Source: Novosphingobium lindaniclasticum LE124 (GTDB taxonomy: Bacteria > Pseudomonadota > Alphaproteobacteria > Sphingomonadales > Sphingomonadaceae). From it: a DNA stretch of 64,000 nucleotides. Where the stretch lies: the NCBI RefSeq assembly GCF_000445125.1, contig NZ_ATHL01000019.1:36024-100023 (forward strand), written 5' to 3'. Within the stretch, counting starts at the first letter, position 1. Each line of letters starts with the position of its first letter. Below are positions 56,168 to 64,000 of the stretch, one piece after another. Made by a program: the position numbers and the translations under genes. The notes beneath the pieces are model-generated. The model was not told the DNA's origin. It did no database searches and saw nothing but the letters and a program-made list of their open reading frames with translations.

Positions 56168-56208
56168 ATGCCATGCCGGAGAGCGCACCTTCCCGGCATG
56201 GCATTTCA
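56168..56208 (+). terminator. terminator of ohr
   Basis: ATGCCATGCCGG (56168-56179) pairs perfectly with CCGGCATGGCAT (56193-56204), followed by TTTC. A 12-bp stem 9 bp after the ohr stop, with a short T-tract. Confidence 0.75.
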
Positions 56209-56308
56209 ACTATCTGGAACAAACCGGATCAACTTATCTCAATTCCCGGAAAGCCAGGAAAAGAGGAAACAGAAGGTCAGCCCAGCAACGTTTCGGAAAG
56301 CCCCCGCC

Positions 56309-56482
56309 ATGTCCCGCTTCTTCAATCCCATTCATGACCGCGCCAGCCGCCTCGCCGATGCCGCCCAGCCGGTCATCATCGCCATGGGAACGGCGGGCCT
56401 TACCGGCGGCGCCATGGCCGCCCTCGCCCTCTTCACCGATCGGGCCATCCAGTCCCGCGCCTCGGCCCAGATCGCCCGCTGA
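56309..56482 (+). CDS. putative small membrane protein
   Basis: A 57-residue frame, MSRFFNPIHDRASRLADAAQ at the start and one hydrophobic segment ('VIIAMGTAGLTGGAMAALALF', about 22-42). GGAAAG lies about 10 bp before the ATG. I do not recognise a family. It lies between ohr and the FecI-type sigma gene and is co-directional with both. Codon-position GC bias looks coding but the frame is short, so the call is tentative. Confidence 0.45.
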   Translation: MSRFFNPIHDRASRLADAAQPVIIAMGTAGLTGGAMAALALFTDRAIQSRASAQIAR

Positions 56483-56569
56483 CACGCCCGGCGGCTCGGT
56501 CAAAGAGCAGGAGGGCAAGGACTTTCCCCGAGGCTGCGGACAGTCTATCTGTCCCCGCGAAAAGCCAAC

Positions 56570-57106
56570 ATGCCTCCTTCCGCGCCGCCTTCCCCTTCCC
56601 GATCGGGCCTTGAAGCGACTTTTCTCGAGAATCGGGACAAGCTGCTGCACTTCCTGCGCGCCCGCGGAGCCGGAGACGCGGCGGAGGACCTGGTCCAGGA
56701 AGTCTGGCTGAAGATTTCGCGCAGCACGCCCGGCCCCGTCGCCGCGCCGCTATCCTATCTTTTCCGCACCGCCGACCTGCTGATGATCGACCGTTTCCGC
56801 TCGGCGCGCCAGTCCGGCACGCGCGAGCGCGACTGGACCCAGGCCCATGCGGACGAAGCCGGCGCCTCTCCCGAACCTTCCGCCGAACGCCGCCTCTCCG
56901 CCGCGCAGGAAGCGGGGCACGTCCTCTCGCTGCTCGAAAGCCTCGGCCCTCGGGTCTCGGCAATCTTTCGCCGCCACCGGATCGACGGCATGGCGCAGAA
57001 GCAGGTCGCCGCCGAACTCGGCATCAGTCTCAGCACGGTGGAAAGCGACTTGCGCGTGGCCTATCGGGCGCTCGCCCAATGGAAGGAACGCAGCGATGAG
57101 GCCTGA
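56570..57106 (+). CDS. FecI-type ECF sigma factor
   Basis: A 178-residue sigma factor with region 2 ('LEATFLENRDKLLHFLRARGAGDAAEDLVQEVWLKI', 'YLFRTADLLMIDRFRSARQ') and region 4 ('SAIFRRHRIDGMAQKQVAAELGISLSTVESDLRVAYRALAQW'). FecI-type sigmas are activated through a FecR/TonB-receptor surface signal, and the next two genes supply these parts. It probably drives transcription of the receptor and perhaps the autotransporter. The ATG has no strong ribosome site. Confidence 0.9.
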   Translation: MPPSAPPSPSRSGLEATFLENRDKLLHFLRARGAGDAAEDLVQEVWLKISRSTPGPVAAPLSYLFRTADLLMIDRFRSARQSGTRERDWTQAHADEAGASPEPSAERRLSAAQEAGHVLSLLESLGPRVSAIFRRHRIDGMAQKQVAAELGISLSTVESDLRVAYRALAQWKERSDEA

Positions 57107-57160
57107 TGGCGTCGAGGTTCGCGCCGATCGTCTCCGTCTTCGCCGCAGAAGGAGCGCGCG

Positions 57161-58102
57161 ATGAGTGGTGATGACAAGATGGAGGCCGAAGCGCTCGACT
57201 GGGCGCTGCGCGTCGGCGATCCCGCTTTCGAGGACTGGGACGGCTTCACGCGCTGGCTCGACGAGAGCCCTGCCCATGCCCGCGCCTATGATACGGTAGC
57301 AGCTGCCGTGGCTGATGGCGCGGAGCTGATCGGCTCGTCCGCTCCCGCCAACGATGATGCGCTGCCCGCGATCATGGCCACCGCTCCGCGCAGGCCACGG
57401 CGCGCCTGGCTGGGCGGCGCCATCGCGGCATCGCTGATGCTCGTCGGCGGCCTGTGGGTCTGGCAGGCGGGAAGCCGCGACCTCTACCGGATCGAGACGC
57501 TGCCGGGGCAGGTCCGCACCGTGGCGCTCGACGCGCAGACCCGCGTCGATATGGCAGGCGGCACCGCGATGGAGTTCGATCGCAACGATCCGCGCTTCGC
57601 CCGCCTCAAAAACGGACAGGCGCTTTTCACCGTCCGCCACGACGAAGCCCGCCCCTTCCAGGTGACCGTGGGCGAGGACACCCTGGTCGACGTCGGCACC
57701 GTGTTCGACGTGCGCCGCAATGGCGAAGACCTCAGCGTGGCAGTGTCCGAAGGCGCGGTGCAGTTCAATCCCAAGGCGCAGGACCTGCGGATCGCGCCGG
57801 GCGAAGTGCTCCGGCGGCACGGCAAGGCCGGAGACTATACGCTCGGCAGGATCGCGCCTGCCCGGGTCGGGGAATGGCGCGAGGGGCGTGTGACCTTCGA
57901 GGACACGCCGCTGCGCACCGTCGCTGCCGACCTCGCCCGCGCGACCGGGGTTGCCTATGCCGTCGCGCCGGGGAGTGCGGACCGCAAGGTCTCCGGCTCG
58001 CTGCTGGTCGCGCCGTTGCGCGCCGATCCCGCCGCGCTCGGGCCGCTGCTCGGCATCGAGGTCCGCGAAGACGCGAAACGCTGGATGATCGGCGTGCCCT
58101 GA
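57161..58102 (+). CDS. FecR family anti-sigma / sigma regulator
   Basis: A 313-residue FecR protein: cytoplasmic N-terminal domain with 'EALDWALRVGDPAFEDWDGFTRWLDESPAHARAYD' (FecR-N), one membrane segment at about 83-101, periplasmic FecR domain ('TLPGQVRTVALDAQTRVDM', 'LFTVRHDEARPFQVTVGEDTLVDVGTVFDVR', 'VSEGAVQFNP'), and an STN-like C-terminus ('RTVAADLARATGVAYAVAPG...SGSLL'). It passes the receptor signal to the sigma factor. It ends 2 bp before the receptor start. Confidence 0.92.
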   Translation: MSGDDKMEAEALDWALRVGDPAFEDWDGFTRWLDESPAHARAYDTVAAAVADGAELIGSSAPANDDALPAIMATAPRRPRRAWLGGAIAASLMLVGGLWVWQAGSRDLYRIETLPGQVRTVALDAQTRVDMAGGTAMEFDRNDPRFARLKNGQALFTVRHDEARPFQVTVGEDTLVDVGTVFDVRRNGEDLSVAVSEGAVQFNPKAQDLRIAPGEVLRRHGKAGDYTLGRIAPARVGEWREGRVTFEDTPLRTVAADLARATGVAYAVAPGSADRKVSGSLLVAPLRADPAALGPLLGIEVREDAKRWMIGVP

Positions 58103-58104
58103 AG

Positions 58105-60540
58105 ATGAGAGGTCCGGCGTGGCTTCTGGCGGCCGCTCTGGCCATGCCTCTCCCCGTGCTCGCGCGCGAGGCGGACGTGGCGACGCGCGCGGGCACCGCG
58201 GGCGAGGCGGTCGTCGATCTCGCGCGGCAGACCGGCACCAGCATCGTCATCGCCGATTCGACGATCGCCCGGCGCACGATCCCGGCCCTGCGCGGACGCA
58301 TGGACGTAGCCGAGGCGCTGAACCGTCTGGCCCGTTCCGCAGGCGCGCGCGCCGTACCGGTGGGACGTTCGGCCTGGCGCCTTGAAGCCGCGAAGCCTGC
58401 GGCGACGCTCGCCCGTCCCGCTCGCGAGACTCCCGGACCGGCAGCACCGCGGCCGCCGATCGAAACCCGCGGCGAGCCGATCTTCGTCCAGGCGACCAAA
58501 CGCGATCTCCGCATCGAGGATGTGCCCGGACATCTCGCGATCCTCGACGGCAAAGCGCTGGAAACGGGCGGCGTCGGCGGCACCGAGAAGATCACCCGGC
58601 AGCTTGCCACCGTCTCCTCGACCCATCTCGGCAGCGGACGCAACAAGCTGTTCATCCGCGGCATCGCCGATTCCAGCTTCACCGGGCCCACTCAGGCCAC
58701 CGTGGGCCAGTATCTCGGTGACATGCGGCTGACCTACAATGCGCCGGACCCGGACCTGCGCCTTTCGGACCTTGCCCGGGTGGAAGTGCTGGAAGGGCCG
58801 CAGGGCACGCTCTACGGCGCCGGATCGCTGGGCGGGATCATCCGCCTCGTGCCCAATGCCCCGCTCATGGGCGAGACCGGCGGCACGGTGATCCTCGGCG
58901 GGTCGCTGACGCAGCACGGCGCCCCCGGCGCCGATGCCAGCGCCACCGTCAACCTGCCGGTGGCGGGCGACAGCGTGGCCCTGCGTGCCACGTTCGACAG
59001 CGCCAGTTACGGCGGCTACATCGACAAGCCCGTGCTCGGCCGCAGCAACGTCAATCGCTCGAACATGCTGGGCGGCAAGCTCGCCCTGCGCGCCCGGATC
59101 GCGCCGGACTGGACGATCGACCTCATCGCCCTCGCCCAGAGCACCGAGGCGGACGACAGCCAATATGCCGACCGCAACGGCAAACCTCTGGAAAGCTCCG
59201 CGCGCGTGCCCGAAGGCTCGAAAGCGGAGTATGCGCTGGGCCAGCTGGTGGTTTCCGGCCGGATCGGCGAGATCGACCTGCGCTCGACGACCGGCGTAGT
59301 AGTGCAGGACTTGCGCGAGCATTATGATGCCAGCGAGACGGGCGGTGACCCTCGCCTGTTCTCGCAGGCCAACGACACGCGTATGATCGTGCACGAGACG
59401 CGCGTGTGGCAAAGCGAGCGCCACGGCTTCGGCTGGCTGCTCGGCGCCAGCTACACCCATAACCGCACGGTCCTCAACCGCGACTTCTCCAGCCTCCTGT
59501 TCGACATGCGCCAGGCCGCCACCGGCGTGCGCAACACGATCGACGAGTTCACGCTTTACGGCGAGGCCAGCCTGCACCTCACCGGCCCGCTTACGGCAAC
59601 CGGCGGCGGACGCTTCACCCATTCGCGGCTTGGCGGCGACGGCGAGGATATGGCGCCGGCCACGCAGGCGTTTCTCGTCACGTCCGGCGTGACGGCGAAG
59701 CGCACCATGAGCCGCTTCCTCCCCTCCCTGGCGCTGAATGCCCGGTTTTCGGACCAGGATTCGCTCTACATGCGCTATCAGGAAGGCTTCCGCCCCGGCG
59801 GCTTCGCAATCGAGAGCAACGTCGTGCGCCGCTTCCAGAGCGACCGCACCGGCACGTTCGAGATCGGCGCCCGCCACGGCCGTGCCGGGTCCTCCCCATT
59901 CGATCTGGCGATGAGCCTGTCCTACACGCGCTGGCAGGACATCCAGGCAGACTTCATCGACGGCTCAGGCCTGCCCAGCACCGCCAACATCGGCGACGGG
60001 CGCGTGTGGTCCGCCAGCCTCTCCGGCGGCCTGCTGCTGGCACCGGGCCTGCGCGTGGAGCTTGGCGCCACCTGGAACGAGAGCAGGGTGGACGAACCCT
60101 CGGCGGCGCTGGTCCAGTACGTGCTGGCGCCGGTCGGCCTCGCCGGCGCCACGCTGTCCCGCGCGGACGCGCTGCGCTACGTCTCGGCGCGCGGCATGCA
60201 GGTGCCCAACATCGCCCGCTTCGCCGGTCATTCGGCACTCGCCTGGACCCATGAGGTGAGCGAGGACTGGACTCTAAGTGCCAATGCCTGGGCCAACTAC
60301 ATCGGCCGCTCGCGGCTCGGCATCGGGCCGGAACTCGGCGCGCCTCAAGGCGACTACTTCGACAGTGGCTTCGATATCCGCCTGGGCACGGCCGGGCACG
60401 GGGTCACCCTCAGCGTGACGAATCTTGCAGATGTGCGCGGCAATCGGTTCTCGCTGGGCACCCCGTTCAGCACCGGCCGCGAGCAAGTCACCCCTCTGCG
60501 CCCGCGCACCCTGCGCGTGGGACTCGACGCCAGGTTCTGA
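58105..60540 (+). CDS. TonB-dependent receptor with STN signalling domain
   Basis: An 811-residue outer-membrane transducer. Signal peptide (1 to about 20), STN domain (about 23-96: 'AVVDLARQTGTSIVIADSTIARRTIPALRGRMDVAEALNRLARSAG'), a Pro/Ala linker, plug with 'RIEDVPGHLAILDG', 'NKLFIRGIADSSFTG', 'LARVEVLEGPQGTLYGAGSLGGIIRLVPN', and a barrel ending in 'LRVGLDARF' with terminal Phe. Such receptors import a ligand and signal through FecR to the sigma factor. The ligand is unknown; barrel composition resembles sphingomonad receptors of the polyphenol/sugar/siderophore superfamily. Confidence 0.92.
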   Translation: MRGPAWLLAAALAMPLPVLAREADVATRAGTAGEAVVDLARQTGTSIVIADSTIARRTIPALRGRMDVAEALNRLARSAGARAVPVGRSAWRLEAAKPAATLARPARETPGPAAPRPPIETRGEPIFVQATKRDLRIEDVPGHLAILDGKALETGGVGGTEKITRQLATVSSTHLGSGRNKLFIRGIADSSFTGPTQATVGQYLGDMRLTYNAPDPDLRLSDLARVEVLEGPQGTLYGAGSLGGIIRLVPNAPLMGETGGTVILGGSLTQHGAPGADASATVNLPVAGDSVALRATFDSASYGGYIDKPVLGRSNVNRSNMLGGKLALRARIAPDWTIDLIALAQSTEADDSQYADRNGKPLESSARVPEGSKAEYALGQLVVSGRIGEIDLRSTTGVVVQDLREHYDASETGGDPRLFSQANDTRMIVHETRVWQSERHGFGWLLGASYTHNRTVLNRDFSSLLFDMRQAATGVRNTIDEFTLYGEASLHLTGPLTATGGGRFTHSRLGGDGEDMAPATQAFLVTSGVTAKRTMSRFLPSLALNARFSDQDSLYMRYQEGFRPGGFAIESNVVRRFQSDRTGTFEIGARHGRAGSSPFDLAMSLSYTRWQDIQADFIDGSGLPSTANIGDGRVWSASLSGGLLLAPGLRVELGATWNESRVDEPSAALVQYVLAPVGLAGATLSRADALRYVSARGMQVPNIARFAGHSALAWTHEVSEDWTLSANAWANYIGRSRLGIGPELGAPQGDYFDSGFDIRLGTAGHGVTLSVTNLADVRGNRFSLGTPFSTGREQVTPLRPRTLRVGLDARF

Positions 60541-60653
60541 ACGCCAGCGCCCCATCACTATGCGGCCAATTGTTCCCTCGCCGGAGAAATTTTTCCAAGG
60601 CTGACGGCCGAGGGCTCCGTCTCAGGTCTCGATATCGACCTGAAGGGACGAAG

Positions 60654-63600
60654 ATGCCTCGCTACCTGCTTGCTTCCACCGCGCTTCTTGCCATGGCGAC
60701 CGCCGCTCATGCTGAAGACGTGACCACCAAGAAGACCACGCCGCTCCTCACTTCGACGATCAGGAACGGCGCCGCCGACGCGATCAACGTGACCAAGGAC
60801 GGCTCGGTCGTGCTGACCTCCGGCACGGCGGTGACGATGGACAGCAACCACAACGTCACCAACGCCGGTACGATCACCATCGCCAACGTCAACGGCGCGC
60901 GCGGCATCGTCGCCAATGCCGGCACCACCGGCGACATCCTCAACAGCGGCACGATCACGCTCGACGAGCCCTATACCCCGACTGACGACGACAAGGACGG
61001 CGATCTCGACGGCCCCTTCGCGCTCGGTTCGAACAAGATCGGCATCCGCACGGAAGGCGACCACACCGGCAAGATCACCCAGAGCGGCACGATCACCGTG
61101 GAAGGCAACGATTCCGCCGGGATCTCGCTGGGCGGCAAGCTGACCGGCAACTTCACCCATGACGGCAAGACCAGCGTGCTGGGCGACAATGCCGTGGGCG
61201 TGAAGACCGGCCAGATCGACGGCAACGTCCGCCTCGCCGGCACGGTCCAGGCGCAGGGCAGGAACGCCGTCGGCGCGCGGTTCGGCGGCGACATCAACGG
61301 TGCCATGGTCGTGCAGGGCCAGATCGTCTCGACCGGCTACCGCTATCCCACGCCGCCCGCCGATCCCTCGAAGCTCGACGCGGACGACCTGCTCCAGGGC
61401 GGCTCGGCCATCGTGATCGAAGGCAACGTGACCGGCGGCATCGTGCTGGCCGTCGCACCGAAGGACAGCGACCCCAAGAACGACGACGAGGACGGCGACG
61501 GCATCCCCGATGCCACCGAAGGCGCCGCCAAGGTCCAGACTTACGGCAAGGCTCCGGCGATCGTGATCGGCTCGGCGACTCGGGATATCGCCATCGGCCC
61601 GGTCGCCAATACCGCCAGCAAGTACGGCCTCCAGATCGACGGCACGGTGGAAGGCCACGGCCTCTACGCGGGCATCGACGGCAACGGCGTGGCGATTGGC
61701 GGTCTCGGCGGCAAGGTGACCATCGCCAACGGCATCGGCGTGTCCGGCACCGTGACGGCAACCTCGAAGGACGCCGCAGCCACGGCCTTGCGCCTTGGGT
61801 CCGGCGCCGGCACGCCGCTGATCCAGAACGCCGGTACGATCAGCGCTTCGGGCGCTCAGGCCGTCGCCGTCCGCGTCGATGCCGGTGCAAGCCTGCCCAC
61901 GCTGCGAAACTCGGGGACGATCAAGGCCGCCGCTGTCAACGAGAACGGCTCGGCCATCGCAATCGGCGATGCCAGCGGCACGCTGAACCTCGTCGAGAAC
62001 AGCGGGACGATCTCGGCCACCGGCGCCAAGGCCGGATCGGGCAGGAACGTCGCCATCGACCTCTCCAAAGCGGCGGGCAGCGTGACCGTGAAGCAGACCC
62101 AGGTCGGCGCGGGCTTCACCGCCCCCGCGATCCTCGGAGACATCCTGCTCGGCGGCGGCAACGACCTGGTGGACATCGCCGACGGCACCATGACCGGCAA
62201 CGTCGCGTTCGGGGGCGGCAACAACACCCTCGCCCTCTCCGGAGACGCGGTGCAGACCGGCAACGTGACCTTCGGCGCCGGTTCGGACGCGATGACGCTG
62301 GCGGGCACTTCGCGCTTCGTCGGCACGGCGGACTTCGGCGGCGGCGCGGACACACTGACGCTCACCGGTACTTCGGTCTTCTCCGGCTCTCTGGCGAACG
62401 CCGGCAACCTGGCGGTCAAGGTCACGGGCGGCATGCTCGACGTGAACAAGCCCGCCGCGATCGGCGCTCTCGATGTCGGCAAGGACGGCGTTCTGGCCGT
62501 GACGCTGAACAAGGCCGCAGGCCAGGGCTCGGCCTACAACGTCGCGGGGACGGCTTCGTTCGCCGACGGCGCCAAGCTGGCGATCAAGCTGGCCGACGTC
62601 TCGACCGCCGAGGGCAGCTATCAGGTGCTCACCGCCGGCACGATCCTCGGCCGCGACAAGCTCAAGGCCGCGACCGATCTCGTACCCTTCATGTTCAAGG
62701 CCACGCTGAATGACGCTGCTGCCGCGAACACCGTGGTCGTGGACGTCGCCCGCCGCACCGTGGCCGAACTCGGCCTCAACCGCTCGCAGGCGACCGCCTA
62801 TAACGCGATCTTCGCGGCGCTCGGCCAGGACGAGAAGATCGAGGACGTGTTCCTCGGCATCACCAGCGGCGATCAGTTCCGCCAGGCCGTCGGTCAGATG
62901 CTGCCCGATCATGCGGGCGGCTCGTTCGAGGGTATCAGCCTCGGCACCCGCACCGTCGCGCGTCAGCTCATGGACCCGGTCAACCCGGTCTGGGGCGAAG
63001 GCCGCTTCAGCACGACCATGAACCTCTCCTTCTGGGGCAGCGAGAAAAAGGCCGGGGCCAGCGCGGCCTACAATCTCCAGGGTTATGCCATGTCGCTCGG
63101 CGCCGAGTACCTGACCGGCATCGGCCGGTTCGGCGGCACCTTCTCCTACCTCTGGAATCGCCACACGAGCGGCGGCGCCAGCGAGATCAAGTCGAACTCG
63201 TTCGAACTCGCCGGCCACTGGCGCGGCCAGTTCGGAGCCCTCCAGAGCTACGGACGCGCCTCGATCGGTCGCTCCAGCCACGACAGCGAACGCCAGTTCA
63301 TCGGCGCGATCGGCAGCGAGAACGTCAGCCGCACGATCAAGGGCAAGTGGAACGGCACGTTCGTCACGGCATCCGGCGGCGCTTCCTACGAAGGCGGCGG
63401 CAGCCACTTCTTCTACCGCCCGGCGGTGACGGTCGATTACGTGCGCCTGAAGGAAGACGGCTACACCGAAACCGGCGGCGGCAAGGCGCTTGACCTGACG
63501 GTCGCCTCGCGCACCAGCGACGAACTCGGCGTGAACGGCGGCCTGACGCTCGGCATCGACTTCATGGGCATGCAGCGCCGGGACGAGAACTGGTTCCGCG

Positions 63601-63839
63601 TCGAAACCGAAGGCGGCTGGCGCGAGATCGTCAGCGGCGGCATCGGATCGACCACCGCCCACTTCGCCGGCGGCCAGAACTTCACGCTCGACGGCGACGA
63701 GGCGACCAGCGGCTGGTTCGCCCGCCTGCGTGCCGTGGGCGGCACTTTGGGCCTGACCATGGGCGGCGAGCTTTCGGCCGAGGATCGCCACGGCCACGTC
63801 GACCTTGCCTTGCGCGGATCGGTCACCATCGGCTGGTGA
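60654..63839 (+). CDS. autotransporter with beta-helical passenger
   Basis: A 1061-residue type V secreted protein. Signal peptide (1-20, cleaved after AHA), a passenger to about residue 770 with repeated N-[AS]-G-T-I strands ('NAGTITI', 'NSGTITLD', 'NAGTISASG', 'NSGTIKAAA', 'NSGTISATG') typical of a right-handed beta-helix, and a C-terminal barrel domain (about 785-1061: 'NLSFWGSEKKAGASAAYNLQGYAMSLGAEYL' ... 'VTIGW') ending in Trp. Two Asp-rich loops, 'TDDDKDGDLDGP' and 'DEDGDGIPDATEG', look like calcium-binding. It starts 113 bp after the receptor gene. Confidence 0.92.
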   Translation: MPRYLLASTALLAMATAAHAEDVTTKKTTPLLTSTIRNGAADAINVTKDGSVVLTSGTAVTMDSNHNVTNAGTITIANVNGARGIVANAGTTGDILNSGTITLDEPYTPTDDDKDGDLDGPFALGSNKIGIRTEGDHTGKITQSGTITVEGNDSAGISLGGKLTGNFTHDGKTSVLGDNAVGVKTGQIDGNVRLAGTVQAQGRNAVGARFGGDINGAMVVQGQIVSTGYRYPTPPADPSKLDADDLLQGGSAIVIEGNVTGGIVLAVAPKDSDPKNDDEDGDGIPDATEGAAKVQTYGKAPAIVIGSATRDIAIGPVANTASKYGLQIDGTVEGHGLYAGIDGNGVAIGGLGGKVTIANGIGVSGTVTATSKDAAATALRLGSGAGTPLIQNAGTISASGAQAVAVRVDAGASLPTLRNSGTIKAAAVNENGSAIAIGDASGTLNLVENSGTISATGAKAGSGRNVAIDLSKAAGSVTVKQTQVGAGFTAPAILGDILLGGGNDLVDIADGTMTGNVAFGGGNNTLALSGDAVQTGNVTFGAGSDAMTLAGTSRFVGTADFGGGADTLTLTGTSVFSGSLANAGNLAVKVTGGMLDVNKPAAIGALDVGKDGVLAVTLNKAAGQGSAYNVAGTASFADGAKLAIKLADVSTAEGSYQVLTAGTILGRDKLKAATDLVPFMFKATLNDAAAANTVVVDVARRTVAELGLNRSQATAYNAIFAALGQDEKIEDVFLGITSGDQFRQAVGQMLPDHAGGSFEGISLGTRTVARQLMDPVNPVWGEGRFSTTMNLSFWGSEKKAGASAAYNLQGYAMSLGAEYLTGIGRFGGTFSYLWNRHTSGGASEIKSNSFELAGHWRGQFGALQSYGRASIGRSSHDSERQFIGAIGSENVSRTIKGKWNGTFVTASGGASYEGGGSHFFYRPAVTVDYVRLKEDGYTETGGGKALDLTVASRTSDELGVNGGLTLGIDFMGMQRRDENWFRVETEGGWREIVSGGIGSTTAHFAGGQNFTLDGDEATSGWFARLRAVGGTLGLTMGGELSAEDRHGHVDLALRGSVTIGW

Positions 63840-64000
63840 TCGCCCGCGCCTGAGAAAGGCGGGACAGGCGATCCGGATCCGGCGCCCCAGCCGGGCCGGG
63901 CCGCCGAGGGGAGCGTCGTCCCCCACCCCAACCCCGCGCCTTCCCCGAGGCGCTCGGCGTTTCCCGCGTCCCGCCTCCGGCCCCGGTCGCTTAACCGACC

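Noticed and set aside
60558..63926. An open frame of about 1120 codons antisense to the autotransporter
   Set aside because: The autotransporter frame has a signal peptide, repeat structure and barrel; the antisense frame is a shadow with biased composition.

Overview
The window looks like a chromosomal stretch from a GC-rich alphaproteobacterium of the Sphingomonadales, most likely Novosphingobium or a close relative (inference). Supporting signs are the protocatechuate 4,5-cleavage genes ligK/ligI, a GH106 alpha-L-rhamnosidase (a family founded on a Sphingomonas enzyme), many TonB/OprM-type envelope genes, and REP-like palindromes of the GTCCCGGATCAAG type. There are no rRNA or tRNA genes, CRISPR arrays, transposases or phage genes. 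The gene content reads as ordinary chromosome with catabolic islands.

Layout. 1-9.5 kb: a membrane acyltransferase cut by the window edge, pterin dehydratase, ccmAB, a Fur-box-controlled hypothetical gene with a possible divergent sRNA, liuA with a divergent LysR gene, a second LysR gene, and a purine-salvage pair (phosphoribosyltransferase; adenine deaminase-like enzyme) with a DUF4269 gene. 10-16 kb: L,D-transpeptidase, truncated globin, ligK-ligI, and glutathione-dependent formaldehyde oxidation (adhC-fghA) with a divergent LysR gene. 16-22 kb: one minus-strand operon, TolC-like lipoprotein - HlyD-type adaptor - opgG - opgH. 22-25 kb: pobA with a divergent AraC regulator. 24.9-36.5 kb: a complete L-rhamnose locus. 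GH106 rhamnosidase, rhaI and rhaEW lie on the minus strand; rhaB, lldD, rhaT and a DeoR regulator lie on the plus strand. Together they take rhamnosides to DHAP and pyruvate. 36.5-46 kb: a LysR gene, then cyoABCD-SURF1-regB-regA, in which a bo3 quinol oxidase and a redox two-component system read in one direction, and a divergent MFS transporter. 46-54 kb: an RND efflux operon (small protein - adaptor - pump - OprM-like factor) with an upstream TetR gene and matching operators. 54-56.5 kb: ferredoxin reductase and the ohrR/ohr peroxide-defence pair. 56.5-63.8 kb: FecI sigma - FecR - STN-TonB receptor - giant autotransporter.

Most unusual points. (1) Five copies of a roughly 145-170 bp intergenic element carry a hairpin at each end. 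All have the same orientation and all sit directly beyond the stop codon of a minus-strand gene. (2) The glucan (OPG) operon contains an adaptor and a TolC-family lipoprotein that appears to lack both beta-barrel segments, suggesting a trans-periplasmic scaffold rather than an efflux channel. (3) A 17/19 Fur box faces both a hypothetical gene and, on the other strand, a short region ending in a strong intrinsic terminator. (4) Three TACC-N4-GGTA operators link the TetR gene and the RND operon, one of them running into the tetR start codon. (5) A FecI/FecR/receptor cascade is followed by an autotransporter whose passenger carries calcium-binding-like loops.
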